A stretch of DNA of 64,000 bases from Mucor racemosus. Taxonomy: Eukaryota; Mucoromycota; Mucoromycetes; Mucorales; Mucoraceae. The notes beneath the pieces were generated by a model. That model searched no databases. It worked only from the letters and a program-made list of their open reading frames with translations, and was not told where the DNA came from. Both the position numbers and the translations under genes were made by a program. The stretch spans positions 186,001 through 250,000 of the forward strand of contig JAPEHQ010000014.1 in NCBI GenBank assembly GCA_027405735.1, read 5' to 3'. Each line of letters begins with the position of its first letter. Within the stretch, counting starts at the first letter, position 1. This document shows, one piece after another, positions 9,846-23,572 of this stretch.

Positions 9846-11500
9846 CTAGCAAATACATGGGATACTAAAGTTATTTAGCGCTGGGTGGTGATTTATCGAG
9901 ACTTTGTAAACTAAAATCAACGTAAAAAGTACCGTTTATTAGAATCAATTAAATATGGGTTTATATAGTTATTGGAATTGTGTGATAAGATCTACTGGAC
10001 AGGGATCCATTAGATATGACAATAGATATTATTATTAATGTGTATGGATGTAACATGTTATGTCTCAGTGGTAATATTGCTATATATAAGTTATGTTTCA
10101 TTATTAGTTCCTGGGTGACAGGAACCATTTACTGGATAGATAAGATCTGCTAGATTTGTCGGAGCTCTTCTGTATATCGAATGTTGTAATTCTGATATAT
10201 CACTGGGTAATACTGTATTATAGCTGTAGTAGGAACAGTATACACATTTGGTTTACAGGATTTTTGCATAATGTAGTCAGTTGGAGAGCCGATAAGCCAT
10301 TTTGAAATATTTTTCTTCTTGAGACATAATCACTATGAAAAAAAAATGTAGGTACATGATATCATGAAAATAATGTAACTTTTGATTTTTAACATTCATT
10401 AATGTTGACATGGATTTTTTACATTATTTAGCATATTTTTGAGAGTTTATAGATATATATTAAGATCTTATTTACTATAGAAAGAATATTAATAAAGACT
10501 AATAAAATTCATCATGGAGAACGTAGGCTTTATTACTAGAAAAACTAATGATAAAAGAAAAAACCAAGAGCTTCTAGGTCTTGGTTTAAAAGACTAATTT
10601 CTAAGAATTATACATTCTAATATGAGTTACAAATGGAATTGGCTTCAAAATTGGTTGTTTAATATTCTCAAAAACCGAACAAATGGAAGAGCAATGCAAT
10701 GGCTAGTACAAGACATGTTGGTGTCGATGAGAAAGTAAAACCGCAATATCAGAACCCAGGGAAGCAGTACACTTACAGTTACGGTGCTACTCCAAGGTAC
10801 AATAAATCACATTTAATACAAATGGAGTAGAAATATAGACTTAATTTCATACTATCCATATTTTGAATAAAAAAGGATTTAAACTGTATCTTTTTCAAAG
10901 CTTTTTATTTTACATTTTACTGCAATTGAAATAGTCGTTTCCAAAAAAAATTACAGGACAGCTAAAACTGGCTCCTCGATGAATTTATTTTAGTCTTTTC
11001 TCAAAATGGCATCCCGTTTAGCATGCCCATTGGAGACCATTTTTTTAAATTTCGGAGGTATTATAGAAATTGTTTAAATTTAGCTCCTCCGTTGGAGATG
11101 CTTTAATAAGGTGTGTAGGTCAGTCAGCTCACTAGCTCTTGACGAATATGATTCCAAATGACCTCTCGTTACAATAGTAGACACTTATAGTATTGATCCA
11201 CAGAATTACAAAATGTTTAGCCTCCCCAAGTTGCTGTGGAAATGGAGAAATAAAAACTCGTGTTTGTTTAAACTATTTTGCATGAATTGTTTCAAATATT
11301 CTTTTAAAATTTTTATAAAATCAAATAATAATTCGAAATTGAATATTGGAGTTACGTTTGATGCACAGTAGATATACGAAGAACATATCTTGATTTTGTT
11401 AGCTAACAGCTGTTTTTGAAGAATTTTTGGATACGCTTTTAAAAAAAAAACTTTTTTCTTCTGCTTGAAAGAAATTTAATAACTAGAAAAATGCTTGAAC
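9846..11500. other. Gene-free AT-rich region
   Basis: No protein-like frame. 9950-10330 is G/T-skewed on the plus strand like 8990-9700 and may be another degraded element. 10920-11100 contains GC-richer patches (GGACAGC, TCCTCCGTTGGAG) without a clear identity. Confidence 0.35.
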
Positions 11501-11710
11501 TCAATGAATATTGATCCAAATGGGCTGCAAATTTCAAAATATATACTACAGATGTAACAGTATTTATAATTAAAATTTCATTATCCCATTGGTTTGCTGG
11601 TTGAATCGTATGGATCAAAAGCCCAGTTTTTTCAAGTTGGGTTTGCGGCTTCGCAGACTGTTTTAAATTAGAAAATAGTGCTAAATCAGCCAAGGCCTGT
11701 ATATTATATG
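11501..11710 (+). repeat. Dispersed repeat family C, copy 1
   Basis: About 210 bases matching 54777-54985 in the same orientation. Shared words include TCAATGAATAT, ATTTCAAAATATATACTACAG, TTTTTCAAGT and GCAGAC. Diverged with indels. It covers a 93-codon minus-strand frame at 11439-11720 that is not otherwise protein-like. Confidence 0.65.
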
Positions 11711-11964
11711 GCAACGACACCTGCCAAAGTTAATAAGTAAATATCTTCTTTATGTATAATCATTTTTATGCAAATTTACTTGCAATTGCTACGCCTGATA
11801 CCTGCCAATGTGGCAACTTTGTCCAGAAAATGTAAAAGTGCCCAAGCAAAGATAACTTTATATGGTAAATCATGTGTAAATTTAATTGATGTATAATGCT
11901 TTATTTTTAAACAGACAAATGTCGAATGTTACAGATATATATATTTGTAGATCTAATTCGATGA

Positions 11965-14900
11965 TCAAGATAAATCTAATGTTTGCAAGGAAATAATATT
12001 CACAATTTCTCTACGGCCCTTCAACCATTCTTTAAATGTAGTCAACTTTCTAGCTTCTTTGAAAGCAGTTGAATTTTCTTGCTGATCTGATGATGCATCA
12101 TCTAATTCATCATCGTCATTTTCAACTGTGGTACCCATTTCTTCTAAAAGATAATTTGCAAAAACAACTAAATAAAAGTAACGAACCAAATAATTGTGGG
12201 CTGCTTCACGAGCAGCTCTCCATTTCTTGGATCCTTGGTCTGTCATGGCTTCAATACGAAGTTTGTAATCATAAATGGCTTTTCTTAAATTTTGCATATG
12301 GTCACACATGTTGATGGCTTGATCTGTAAGTCGCTTTGCTAATTTACCATATGTCAAAACACTGACAAGTTGTAAAATAACACGGTATTCACCGTTTTGA
12401 TAACGTTCTCTTTCGTCATAAGATTCATCATCATTCTCATCGTTATTGCTGGAACTGAAAGGGTTCATAATAGTAGTATTACTGTCAACCATGAAAGAAT
12501 CGGCCATATCACCAATAGCATCGTTACTTAAGATCATGGATAATAATGAGGCTACAATCATACCAGTAGTTGTACGACCACGGCTATAAAGCAATAAATG
12601 TTAATAAAAAAAGCTATTATTGTGAATATACAATAAATCTTACCCCATTTGACAATTGAATATAACATCAACGCCTTGATTTGCTTCGTGCATTCTATGG
12701 ATCAATTGATCAAATACATCTGGAATAGGTGCCTGTTCATCAGTACTAATTGAAAAAAGTCAATATACGTGTTTTTTTTATCAGAATTGAATGGCTTACA
12801 TGGGAATTCTCAAGAAATCAACTTGATAACCTTCAGCTCTAATTGACTCGAATACTTGGCTAGGCGTTTCAACATTATCTGGAGGTACTGTTTCCCACAA
12901 AGGCTATATAGTGTTCCAATTAGCATAATGCAATGATGCAATCAATAGATAACTTACCAATAAGTTGAAATCACTGTCTTCATCATGTAATAGCAGGCGA
13001 CCATCGTATTCATTAAGTTCTTGAATAACATCTAATCTCATACGATCTTCCATACTTTCTACTCTTTCTTTTGAAATGCCTGTTGTTTCCAAATTCTTGA
13101 GTGGATCTGTAAACAAACGCAATACATATGGATTCTTGTTAACATACAATACAGGCTCTTCACGTAAACATGTCCAGAAGACCCAACGACGACCACCAGG
13201 GCCAGCTTGCATTGCTTTGAGAATAGATTTGATAGCATCTTTATTGGGCATAGCGCAACCAGAAATAAAGGGAGCTTGTAATGATTTCTCATCATCTCTT
13301 TCCATATCAGCGGCAAGACCACTTACGGTTGCAGCTAAACCTCCATACTTGACAGCAGATTTAACTTGCTTGATCTCAATACGTCTAAAGTTATAGGCAC
13401 CGGGAATCTTTTCTTTAAGACTCATCTTTTGACATCCAGGGAAAGCATCATGTTTGAGGATAGTTTGTTGAGCAAGCACTTGACCATTACGAGAGTTAAC
13501 CACACGCATAACTTCGCTTGAAAGAGCCATACCATCACCACCCCCTAATGATTGTTCAACAGGTACAAGTGATCTAAATTCGTCTTCTTTTTTACTAGTG
13601 TGAAGCAAGTCTTGTAAGATGGTAGCTAATTCAGGATGACGTTTCATCCAAAGGCCAAAACTTTCTGTATCTCTGACCAAAGATGGAGAAGTACTATCTA
13701 AGTAGGCTTGGAAACAAATAAACATAAAGTATCGTTCCAAGGATGTAATGCCTCGCTTGACCGTTCTTCTGAATTGAACAGGGTCTTCTTCTTGTTCTTT
13801 CTCTGCTTGAATACGGGCGTCTTCAATTGTACTACGTAAATTACTACCACCAACGCTACATTGATCTAAAATGGAATCAACGATACATTTGTTCTCGAGA
13901 CCACGTCGGATAACACGGAGCAAACTGTTGATGATTTGATAATTAGGATATTGTACCGAGGTTTTAAGAGGAAGTTCACTGCGGCTGCTACGAACTGAGG
14001 TATTGGTGGAAGATGTGTTGCTTTTAGGGCGAATCCATCTTGTTAATAAAGTAGCAATAATTGTACCAGTAGTGGATCTACCGAGACCAACTTGACAGTT
14101 CCTATAATTTATTTGTTAGCATTTCAACTCACTTAAAGTATCAGCAATACTTACATAATGATAGCTGTCTTGGATAGGTCTACGCCGGTAACAAGTGATG
14201 TCAAATCATCAAAATCTCTCCATTCAGGTGCTTTTTCAGCAGTGATTGGTACTCGATGATACTCCAAAAGGTTATTGACAAGGCTCTTTTGCGATTCTTC
14301 ATTATCATCATTATCTGAAAGCTCACGTTCTTGTTGGATCTCCAAAGCTGCAAATTCCATTACTTCGCGTACAGTCATAATATCTTGAAGGTCAACCTCT
14401 TCCCAAGATGAAAGTACATTCCCATCTTTATCTTCTCCATGAAGCAAAATGCGCCCACCACATTGAGTTACTTCACGAATAACATCTTCCTTTAATCTTT
14501 CCTCCAATTGCTCCATACGAGAACCTGTGATACCCTTATAAGCTCTCAAATTACGCAAAGTAAAGGCACGATCACGGAGTACGTAGGGAATACCGTTGAT
14601 GTAAATGATAGGTTCTTCACGAAGATTGATCCACAAGACACGCTCACTTTTGGGCCTATTACTAAGTAATGTACGAATAACTTGGCGTAAACCATTAACA
14701 GTAGGTTGAGCAACGCCATACACATGTGTATTTTCAATTCGTCTGAAATTGGAAGCGCCATCAATAACAAAACTATGATGCCTTTCTGTCCCTTGCTGTT
14801 GTTGTTGAGATTTATCTTCTTCAATGGATGATGATTTATTGTCATTCTTGTCAGAAAGATAACCAAAATGCCAGAAATCAACTTTTAGGATTGTTTGAGA

Positions 14901-17443
14901 AGTGAGAACTACACCAGTTCGAGACTATAGAGATAAAAATTAATCAAACCTGCTTGATCATTAGTATTTTTAAAACTTACATTGATGGCAAATTCTTCCA
15001 TTTCGACAGTGATGCCTGTGTTTGATTGAGGACCTGCACCTGTCATGTCAAACATACCTTGAGTCAAAGCATTGCGTCCTCTTGACACACTCAAAGCACT
15101 GCTTGCTCTCTTTTGATTAGCTGTAGGATTTAAGTGATGCAAATCTTCAACGGGACGGAAAAAGTATAATCTAGGACCTTTGCGACGCATATTTTGCAAC
15201 ATGGCCCAAACTTCAGTACGGCTTCTTACCCAAGAAGAGAATCTATTTTCGAATTTGGTATTTGGAGATTCGTTAACGTAAGCAGTGAAACAAAGTAAAA
15301 AGAAATAACGCTGTAAACCGCTTAATGCTTTGCTCAAGTAATTGTTTTCATCGTAATCAGCAGAAGATGTTTGAGTAGTTTGACGAATACGGTTGGTTAA
15401 AATAGACTCTCTTAAATTGATTACAGCATCAGCTACATGTGAAAGATATTGAGATTTTTGAATGATTTATTGAAATGAACAAAATTGACTTACATCTATC
15501 GATTACAGAGTCCAAAATACGTTTACTAAATGTACCACTTTCCAATACGGCGGTTAAAGATATGATTGATTGATAATTACCCATGATGGCTTCTTTCAAA
15601 TTCTCAATCAAAGATCCTCTTTCCAACACCCATTCAATAGCAGACCGAGATGATAGTTTCGAATCTAATGCTATCGTGTATATATATTTAATTAGTATAT
15701 GTTTGTGTATTATAATGGGTATATCTCGGTATTACCGTTTTCGAGAATGAGCACAAGCCTTAAAAGTGCATGATTTTTTGCATTGACATTATCTGCCTCC
15801 TCCAAGCCCTTGACAAATCGATTCATGTTGGGTTCATTGGTCATAATAGGTGAACTATCCATTGTAGTAGGATAACTCCAACCAGGAATTGGAAATGGGT
15901 CGGGTTGTCCTCTTTCAATCAGTTGAGTACGTCGAATAATTTGAGCGATAATGATACCCACCGTAGCTATATTGATTATTAGTGTATTTGTAAAATCGTA
16001 ACTGTATTAAAAACTTACTTCTCACAGCGCCAATACCACAATTGAAAATAAGTGGATCTGTTGGCTCCAAATTACGAATAACATTAATATATTCATCAAA
16101 GTAGTTATCATCGGGCGCTTGTTCGGGTGAGATTGGAATACGAAAGTATTTTAATCTATAGCCTTCAGTTTGAAATGATTGAAACACTAGATTATTTGTT
16201 AATATAGACTAGTCTCTTTTGAAAATGTTGACTATTATACCTTCTTTTGGTGTTTGAACCTTATCAGCCGCAATGTAGCAAGGGACCACAGTACCGTCCG
16301 CTATATACTATGATTAATTCACAATACTATCACAGATATCAACATTAAAACTTACACAATTCCTGGTGTACTAAAAGCAGCCCTCCCATAGATTTAGCTT
16401 CCTTTACAACATCCAATTTCAATCTCTCCTCGACTTTTTCTAAACGCACAGAATTGATCCCGAGAAAAGCACTCATATTTTGCATTGGATCTGCATATTC
16501 ACGTAATACATAAGGAGATCCATTTAAATAAACTAATTATAAAGAAAAAAACAAGATCAGTTGATTTCAATCCTTAGTTTATGTTCTATGTTCGTATAAA
16601 TATACCTAATGGTTCCTCACGAGTTGAAAACCTATGATATATTTGGTTTTAGACTCCAATTTCAAGCATGTTCAACGAAAAATGACTTACCATGTACATG
16701 ATTCAGAATTTAGACTCTTTGGATGGCAATTCAATATAGCTAATATGGTAGAAAGTCCAATTACCTAATGATACATTGTCAGTACACCCAACCTGCAAAC
16801 CATAAGGTCCAAACTTACTGTAGGTTGTGCAACACCATGGACATTGAGCTCCGCAACACGGAAATTAGGGGCGCCTTGAAGGTGAAAGTCAAGGTTTGTA
16901 TTGGTTCCTTTTTTGAATAAAGAAGTATAAGTATAGAGATCATTTACCAAATGTACGTCATTTTATCAAATATTACCACTTGAGAAATGATCCATTTTCA
17001 AAATTGTATTTCTAGCCAAAACACTTCCTTTCCTTGATTTTACAACATTAGGAGCCATCTTCAATAAAGAAGATGGATCCAATGTATTGTTAATTTGATT
17101 TGAATGATGCATAGTATTATTATCTATGTTACTACTTTGTCTTGAATGATTTCCAGAATTTGTACCGCTTCCACCGGCACCACCACTATATACTGTTTGA
17201 GTCTTGGGATGCATTCACAACAACAACAGAAAATACTTACATGCGAGGTGGAACAAAGTTTTTGGATAATTCAAATGTTTGAGATAAGGTGGAATCAATC
17301 AATCTGCGCTGTAAACTGGGGGAATCATTGATTGATGGCACTGATCCTCGACGAGTCGAAGATGATTCAGCGTACAAACTAAATGTATTAACGCTTTTTG
17401 GTGATGTACCTAATAAACTACTAAGATCTTTTGATACTGTCAT
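11965..17443 (-). CDS. Paladin-like protein with three PTP-like phosphatase domains (1534 aa)
   Basis: Sixteen exons, minus strand: 17443-17241, 17185-16977, 16907-16819, 16764-16691, 16631-16606, 16532-16356, 16300-16241, 16186-16019, 15966-15736, 15670-15494, 15432-14981, 14924-14155, 14101-12958, 12903-12800, 12745-12644, 12583-11965. Total 4605 nt in frame. The protein is three tandem copies of one module. Each has a GSVLARNTILK/SQTILKVD/QQTILKHD start, a GAPNFR-like segment followed by GVAQPT in copies 1-2, REEP...YVLR, and a CX5R loop: NCGIGAVR, NCQVGLGR and NCQMGRGR. All three keep Cys and Arg. The family is the PTP-like phytase fold of paladin (PALD1); phosphoinositide phosphatase activity is reported for the animal protein, while the fungal substrate is unknown. 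Exon 5 is only 26 nt. Exon 7 uses the acceptor TATATAG|CGG because the nearer one breaks frame. The ATG at 17443 follows a T/A-rich leader. Gene call is firm. Confidence 0.93.
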
Positions 17444-17800
17444 GGTTTTATTTTCTAAAAAAAAAAAGAAAAAGAAGAGGAAAAAAAGAGAAAAAAGGGG
17501 ATACGGTTTGGATTATAGTTTATATATTTTAATGTTGTGCCTATATACCGACCTTCGTCCAACCAAACATGAAGCATGAATCTTTTCAGGGCCAATCGCA
17601 GCGGGTCAGCTGATAGTTAATAAACAGTATATTTTTCTCTTATCAATAGGTCTTCCCCTTTTAATCTGTGTTTATTGTTATTAATATACCATGTACAAAT
17701 GCGCTGGAAGGCTGTGAGAAAAAAATTAGATATAGATAAACATTATAAAGAAAAAAATTAGATAACAAGGTGTTGATAAGTGTTACAAAATATCAATGTC

Positions 17801-17831
<31 letters not shown>

Positions 17832-19614
17832 TAATATCTCGGGAATTTCTGGCTTGAAGTAAAGCAATACATGTATTCAAAGATTTTATATCACACTCGT
17901 TTATCGTCATTTTTGGAAGGGCACATGGTTCATTTTTACGATATGTTTTTCCCACCCCTATTCCTAGCCATAATATACAAAAATAGAGAATTTGGGCATA
18001 TGGTAATGGCTTTTATTAAATGTTCTTCCCACCCTTGATGTATGATGCATTAGTTTCTAGACTGATATAATTGTTGGGCGCTTTTGATTTTTGCTTGTTT
18101 TGAGAATAATCCGTTAGAATGGCAATCGATCTCTAATCTGTTTTTAATAAAATAAGAATTCAGGAACATTAAACTTATATTGATAAGTAAAACTCAAATT
18201 TCTTCTCTCGTATTGGATACGTAGGTACGCTCACTGATCTCAGTGTCTGGTTGGAAAAATGGTAAAAACCTTAAATCTGCAATTTAAATTTTTTTTTGCA
18301 TCCTTTTTTAAGGAATTTTTCAGGGAAAGAAAACCATTTTCAATGCTGTAAAAACAAGTTCAGATTATGGATATACATGTTTAATCGTCATTTATATTTT
18401 TTTATTTGTTATTCTATCAGTATAAATTAGCACGCTCAGCTTTTGTCTGGAGAAATTATCTGAATTTTCAAATTTTACGACCGAAATATATCCAATTGGA
18501 CACAGACAGAGAGGTGTAACCATTCATAAAAAAAAACTGGTTTTATACCTGGAGGCTAAGAATCATTAGCACCAACCTTTAAATCTAAAATAAAATGCTT
18601 TTTGGATGACTGAAAACTCTTTAACTCTTCAATTCAAACGTAAAACCGCCAAAATCACCATCTTTAATGCTCAATTTTGAATGCATTTTACGTTTTGCAG
18701 CATTTTTATCAAAACCAAACTATTGCTCATATTCAATAGTAACATATTGAACCATTTTTGCAAAAAATATTTGTGCATTTTTCGTTGCTCATTTTCATCG
18801 AGGTATGGTAAGGAAAAATGTCCAAAAAACATATAATGTCGATTTTGACCCCAAAAATTAGACATTTTACTAAGGCATATATTATAACAAAATGATCGTA
18901 GCAACTTTATTCTTTATATAAAAGACTTTATTCTGAACTTTCTTATGTAAAATTTAAACTTTTTGGGGAAAAGAGGATTTTAGGTTTTTCGTGTATTCCA
19001 CGCGATTTATCAGTTGTATCTGGATAAGAGTAAAATCAATTGATAGAGCATTTGAATGACTACATATTAGCTTAGATTGGCCAATACAAGTGCATTACTA
19101 ATCTGATATGATTTTTGCAAAGAACCACAAACGGATGTCAAACTGATCTGAAATACGACCATTCGAGCGAGACTTTTTAAAACTCCGGTGACATCGTTTT
19201 ACCTTTAATTTACCTGCAAAACAACGCACATTTTGACATTTTTAATGCTTTGAAAGCATCACGATAGTTGGCATGTGGATATACAATAGCCTTGTGCGCT
19301 CTTGCTTATTTGCATTCAATAAAAACCCATTTAAAGTAAAATAAAATTCCAAAATCCGAGGCCAATTTTGATTTGAATTACTTTATTTGATCATAAGCAT
19401 CTGATTGCCTGCTCATTTTGCACATTATCTCTTAAAGTGACTCCAAATGTTATCAAAATCTGATTAAATTCATCATTTTCATCATGTATCAAGTCACATT
19501 TAGTCTGAAAACATCGGCTTTTTAATGAAAAACAGGGTATAATTTCCCAATACTGCTCATACACTGAGGGTTTTTATTTATCTATTGCAAAGATTACATA
19601 TATACGGTAACAAT
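17444..19614. other. Divergent intergenic region between the paladin-like gene and ATM1
   Basis: About 2.2 kb with no protein-like frame. Contains a run of 29 A at 17801-17829 and a repeat-like segment at 18640-18960. Both flanking genes start here, so their promoters must lie at its two ends; no clear TATA box was assigned. Confidence 0.4.
18640..18960 (-). repeat. Diverged repeat, inverted relative to 22690-22990
   Basis: The reverse strand contains CCTTAGTAAAATGTCTAATT followed by TTTGGGGT, AAAATCGA, TTTTTCCTTACCATACCTCG, in the same order as CCTTAGTAAAAAGTCTCATT, TTTGGGGAG, TTTTTCCCTTATGATACCTCG at 22745-22830. Similarity is patchy (visibly well below the family A match). The two copies flank ATM1. 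Confidence 0.5.
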
Positions 19615-22081
19615 ATGTTACCACGATTGTCAACAAATTATCTACGGACGGTAGCAAACAAATCTGTTTGGCAACCCTCTTTCAAACAGCCTTTGATTGG
19701 CCGTCCACAGAATTGTTTGAACAGAAATTTGTTCACTTTTACACCAAAAAAGCCATTCCCGACGACCTCTTTGTGGACACAAAAGCATCAAATTCCTAAA
19801 AGAATATTTACAACCTCCAAGCAATCGCTAACGTCAGTACCAAAGGCAACTGTGAATGCAGTTGAAAAGAAAGTCGCACAGACTCCACTTGCAGAGGTCA
19901 AGCCCAATACTCAGAGAAATGCAACTGATTGGGCTATTATTAAGCAATTGATGAAATATATTTGGCCTAAAAATGATATCGGTGTAAAGACTCGTGTAGT
20001 AATTGCATTGTCTTTATTAGTTGGTGGCAAGGTATGTTGATTCAAACTTTTGGATTTGTCATCCAATTAATTTTTTTTTTCTATTGAAATCGAGTAGTTA
20101 TTGAATGTTCAGGTACCATTCTTTTTCAAAAATGTCATTGATTCATTGAATGTTACAATCCCGGAAGATGGAACTTTATGGGCTATTTGTGGTGCTGCTA
20201 TTATCGGTTGTAAGTTACGAAATGAAATAAGGTTTACGTAGCGTTAGGTTTACTTATTTATAAATTGACAGATGGTCTTGCTCGTTTGGGTGCAAGTGCA
20301 TTTCAAGAACTTCGAAATGCTGTATTCGCTGCTGTTGCTCAAAAAGCAATTCGTCGTGTAGCTCTCAATGTCTTTACTCACCTTCATAAACTTGATCTTG
20401 GATTTCATTTAACTCGCCAAACTGGTGGTTTAAATCGTGCTATTGATCGTGGTACAAAGTAAGTGTATATTCATATGAAATATACTGTTTTTATTCATTT
20501 GTTTCTTTATCCACATTTGATAGAGGTATAAGTTTTATGGTAAGCTCAATGGTTTTCCATGTACTACCAACAGCTTTGGAAATTAGTATGGTTTGTGGTA
20601 TTTTGGTAAGTTTGAGATTTGGTGATTGATTTGCTGTTGGATTATAGCTTGACAAATTATATAAATAGGCTTATAATTTCGGTACACCTTATGCTGTAGT
20701 TACCCTTGGTACAATTTTAGCTTACGTTGGATATACTGTAACAACTACTGCTTGGAGAACTCAATTTAGAAAGCAAGCAAATGCTGCTGATAACGTTGCT
20801 GCCTCTAAAGCTGTTGATTCATTGATTAATTTTGAGGCTGTCAAGGTAATACTATATATTCATTAAGGGAAGGGATTACATTCTAATACGATCATATAGT
20901 ATTTCAACAATGAGAAATTTGAAGCTGAACAATATGACAAACCATTGGAAAAATACGAAAAGGCATCATTAAAAGTAGCATCTAGTCTTTCACTTTTGAA
21001 TGCCGGTCAAAATGCCATTTTCAGTACAGCCTTGACAATTATGATGCTTTTATCTGCTAATGGTGTTATGAAAGGTACAATGACAGTTGGTGATGTAGTT
21101 ATGGTAAATCAATTGGTATTTCAACTCTCCATGCCATTGAATTTCTTGGGATCTGTATACAGAGAACTTCGTCAATCTTTGATTGATATGGATACTTTAT
21201 TTAATTTGGAAAATCGTGCTCCTTTGGTTCAAGACGCTCCTGATGCCAAGGAATTTATCTTTAAGGGCGGTGAAATCAGATTTGAAAATGTCAAATTTGG
21301 ATATCATCCTGAAAGAGTTATTTTAAATGATGTTTCATTCACTGTTCCTGCTGGCTGTAAAGCAGCATTTGTCGGTCCTAGTGGTTGTGGTAAATCAACC
21401 ATTTTAAGACTTTTATTCCGTTTCTATGAACCTCAATCTGGTAATATCTATGTTGATGGTCAAAATATTAAGCATGTAACAATGGACAGTCTTCGTAAAG
21501 CGATTGGTGTTGTTCCTCAAGATACTACTTTATTCAATAATTCTATTTATTACAATATTAACTATGGTCGCATTGATGCCTCAAGAGAAGATGTATATCA
21601 AGCTGCTAAACGTGCTCGTATTCACGATGTTATTATGACTTTACCCGAGAAATACGACTCTACTGTTGGTGAGCGTGGTTTGATGTTATCAGGTGGTGAA
21701 AAGCAAAGAATTTCTCTTGCTAGAACAATTCTTAAAAAACCACGTATCTTGTTCTTGGATGAAGCTACTTCCGCATTAGATACTCATACTGAACAATCAC
21801 TTTTGGCTAACTTTAGAAGCATTTTGCGTGAAACAAACATGACAAGTTTACATATTGCTCATCGTTTAAGAACAATTGCTGATGCTGATCAAATTTTCGT
21901 GCTTAAAGAAGGCAAAGTTGTAGAACATGGTCGACATGATGAATTACTCTTGATGGATGATAGTGTTTACAAGGGTATGTGGGTTAAACAAGAAAGCACT
22001 CAAACTTATTTTGATGATCTTGATAAACATGAGGAAGAGTTCAATCAAGATGCAATTGAAAACAAGAAATACAAGAATTAG
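19615..22081 (+). CDS. ATM1: Mitochondrial ABC half-transporter Atm1 (718 aa)
   Basis: Six exons: 19615-20031, 20098-20209, 20272-20458, 20524-20605, 20669-20845, 20900-22081. It exports a glutathione-linked sulfur or Fe-S precursor from the mitochondrial matrix for cytosolic Fe-S assembly (known for Atm1/ABCB7). Residues 1-100 are Arg/Lys/Ser-rich without acids at the start, a matrix-targeting presequence. The membrane domain (about 125-400) includes [11 protein letters not shown] and RGTKGISFMV, typical of Atm1. The nucleotide-binding domain has Walker A GPSGCGKS near 483, Q-loop [10 protein letters not shown], signature LSGGEKQR near 588, Walker [13 protein letters not shown] near 608 and H-loop IAHRL near 642. 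ATG 19615 was chosen because the open frame upstream has no earlier ATG. Length fits the family. Confidence 0.96.
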
Positions 22082-22689
22082 TTTCTATTCAATTTATATT
22101 TACACAACAAACTTACTATAGACTTATTCTTGAATATGGGCATTTTACTTTATTCCTTTTATTTTATGTACATAAAAATATAATTAACCTTTTCTTCTAA
22201 ACAACAAACACTGAATGGTACATAATTTACAAACCTACAAAATTTGACGGCAAAAAGGACCTTATTTTTGATTTTTTCTTTATATAATAATTCTACATGC
22301 TGAAGAACGTAGTGCGTTACATGTAATTACTTTTCTTTCGTTAATGTTGCCTTATCAGCTCTCACAATTTAGCTATTGATTTACATTTTCGCCTGATCAC
22401 ACCAGCAAAACAGTGTGAGTCGGCATTTGAATATTTAAAATCATAGCTATTTGTTTTTCTTTCGAATTCCATTTTTTGAAAAAAAAATTTATCTTTAAAG
22501 AATTTTTTCAACCAAAACTAGATAGTAAACACAATTTGTGTATTAATTGAGTATTGTACTACTCAAAATACTTTACTTTATAGTAATTTTATTAACTTAT
22601 TTTTCATCACAAAATTCCTCTCAAATTCTAAAAATATGAAAAATTAGTTTCTCGACGAAAAATCAAAAAAAAAATTACGGAACTTAAAA

Positions 22690-22990
22690 GCAAACAATTT
22701 CAGATGAAAGAGCAAGTTTTCATGGTCATTTCGTGTCTGTATGTACCTTAGTAAAAAGTCTCATTTTTGGGGAGAAAAATTGAGATTTATCCAAATTTCA
22801 ATTTTTCCCTTATGATACCTCGTCCAAAATCGAAGAAAAACCATCACCTGGAAAAATCTGCAAAAGTGCATTAAATCATATCTATAGAACCAGAGTTATC
22901 GTTTGGTGCAATTCCGAGCATCAGAACAGCTCAAAATGGCGCAATTTGAACCTTTTGAAATTATGCTTTTTTCGTGAAACAAAGGATATT
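22690..22990 (+). repeat. Diverged repeat, inverted partner of 18640-18960
   Basis: See the shared ordered words given for 18640-18960. It lies about 600 bases after the ATM1 stop; its partner lies about 650 bases before the ATM1 start. Confidence 0.5.
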
Positions 22991-23536
22991 TCATTGTAGG
23001 TTTTGCGATTTGTGCAAAATTTTTGTAATTTTGTTGATTCGTAGTAATGCTCCAAACTCAGGGCTAGCAAATGATATGAATAGTTGGTTTGTAAATTCAT
23101 TTTTCAGCAAAAAAAAACTGTGATCGCATGGGTTAAAACGGCTTGGTAGTCAAATTCGACTGCAAATTTATTTGTTTATCTGAGCCCAGCGGTTTAATCT
23201 GAACAGTAAGCCTCGGTTGACAAGCGATCACAAATGTTCCTTTCTATCTATCGTATTTGAAAAAGGACTCTTGAAGCAAATCAAATATCTAAACTTTTTA
23301 TATATAGGCAGTGTTCGCGATCAGAGAAACTAGAAATTTTGATGCAATATTACCTCTTTAGGATTTTATCTCGCCCGTTTTTCTATATTTTAATGAAATT
23401 ACAACTGTAAATCACTTTTCAAGTGTCGCTCTATATCTTTATATTTTCGTTTGATCACTGTCCACAAAAGTTAATGGAAAGTATGAGCATTGATATTCAA
23501 GGGTACCTATACAGAAAGGAAAAATGTTTCTTTCTC

Positions 23537-23572
<36 letters not shown>

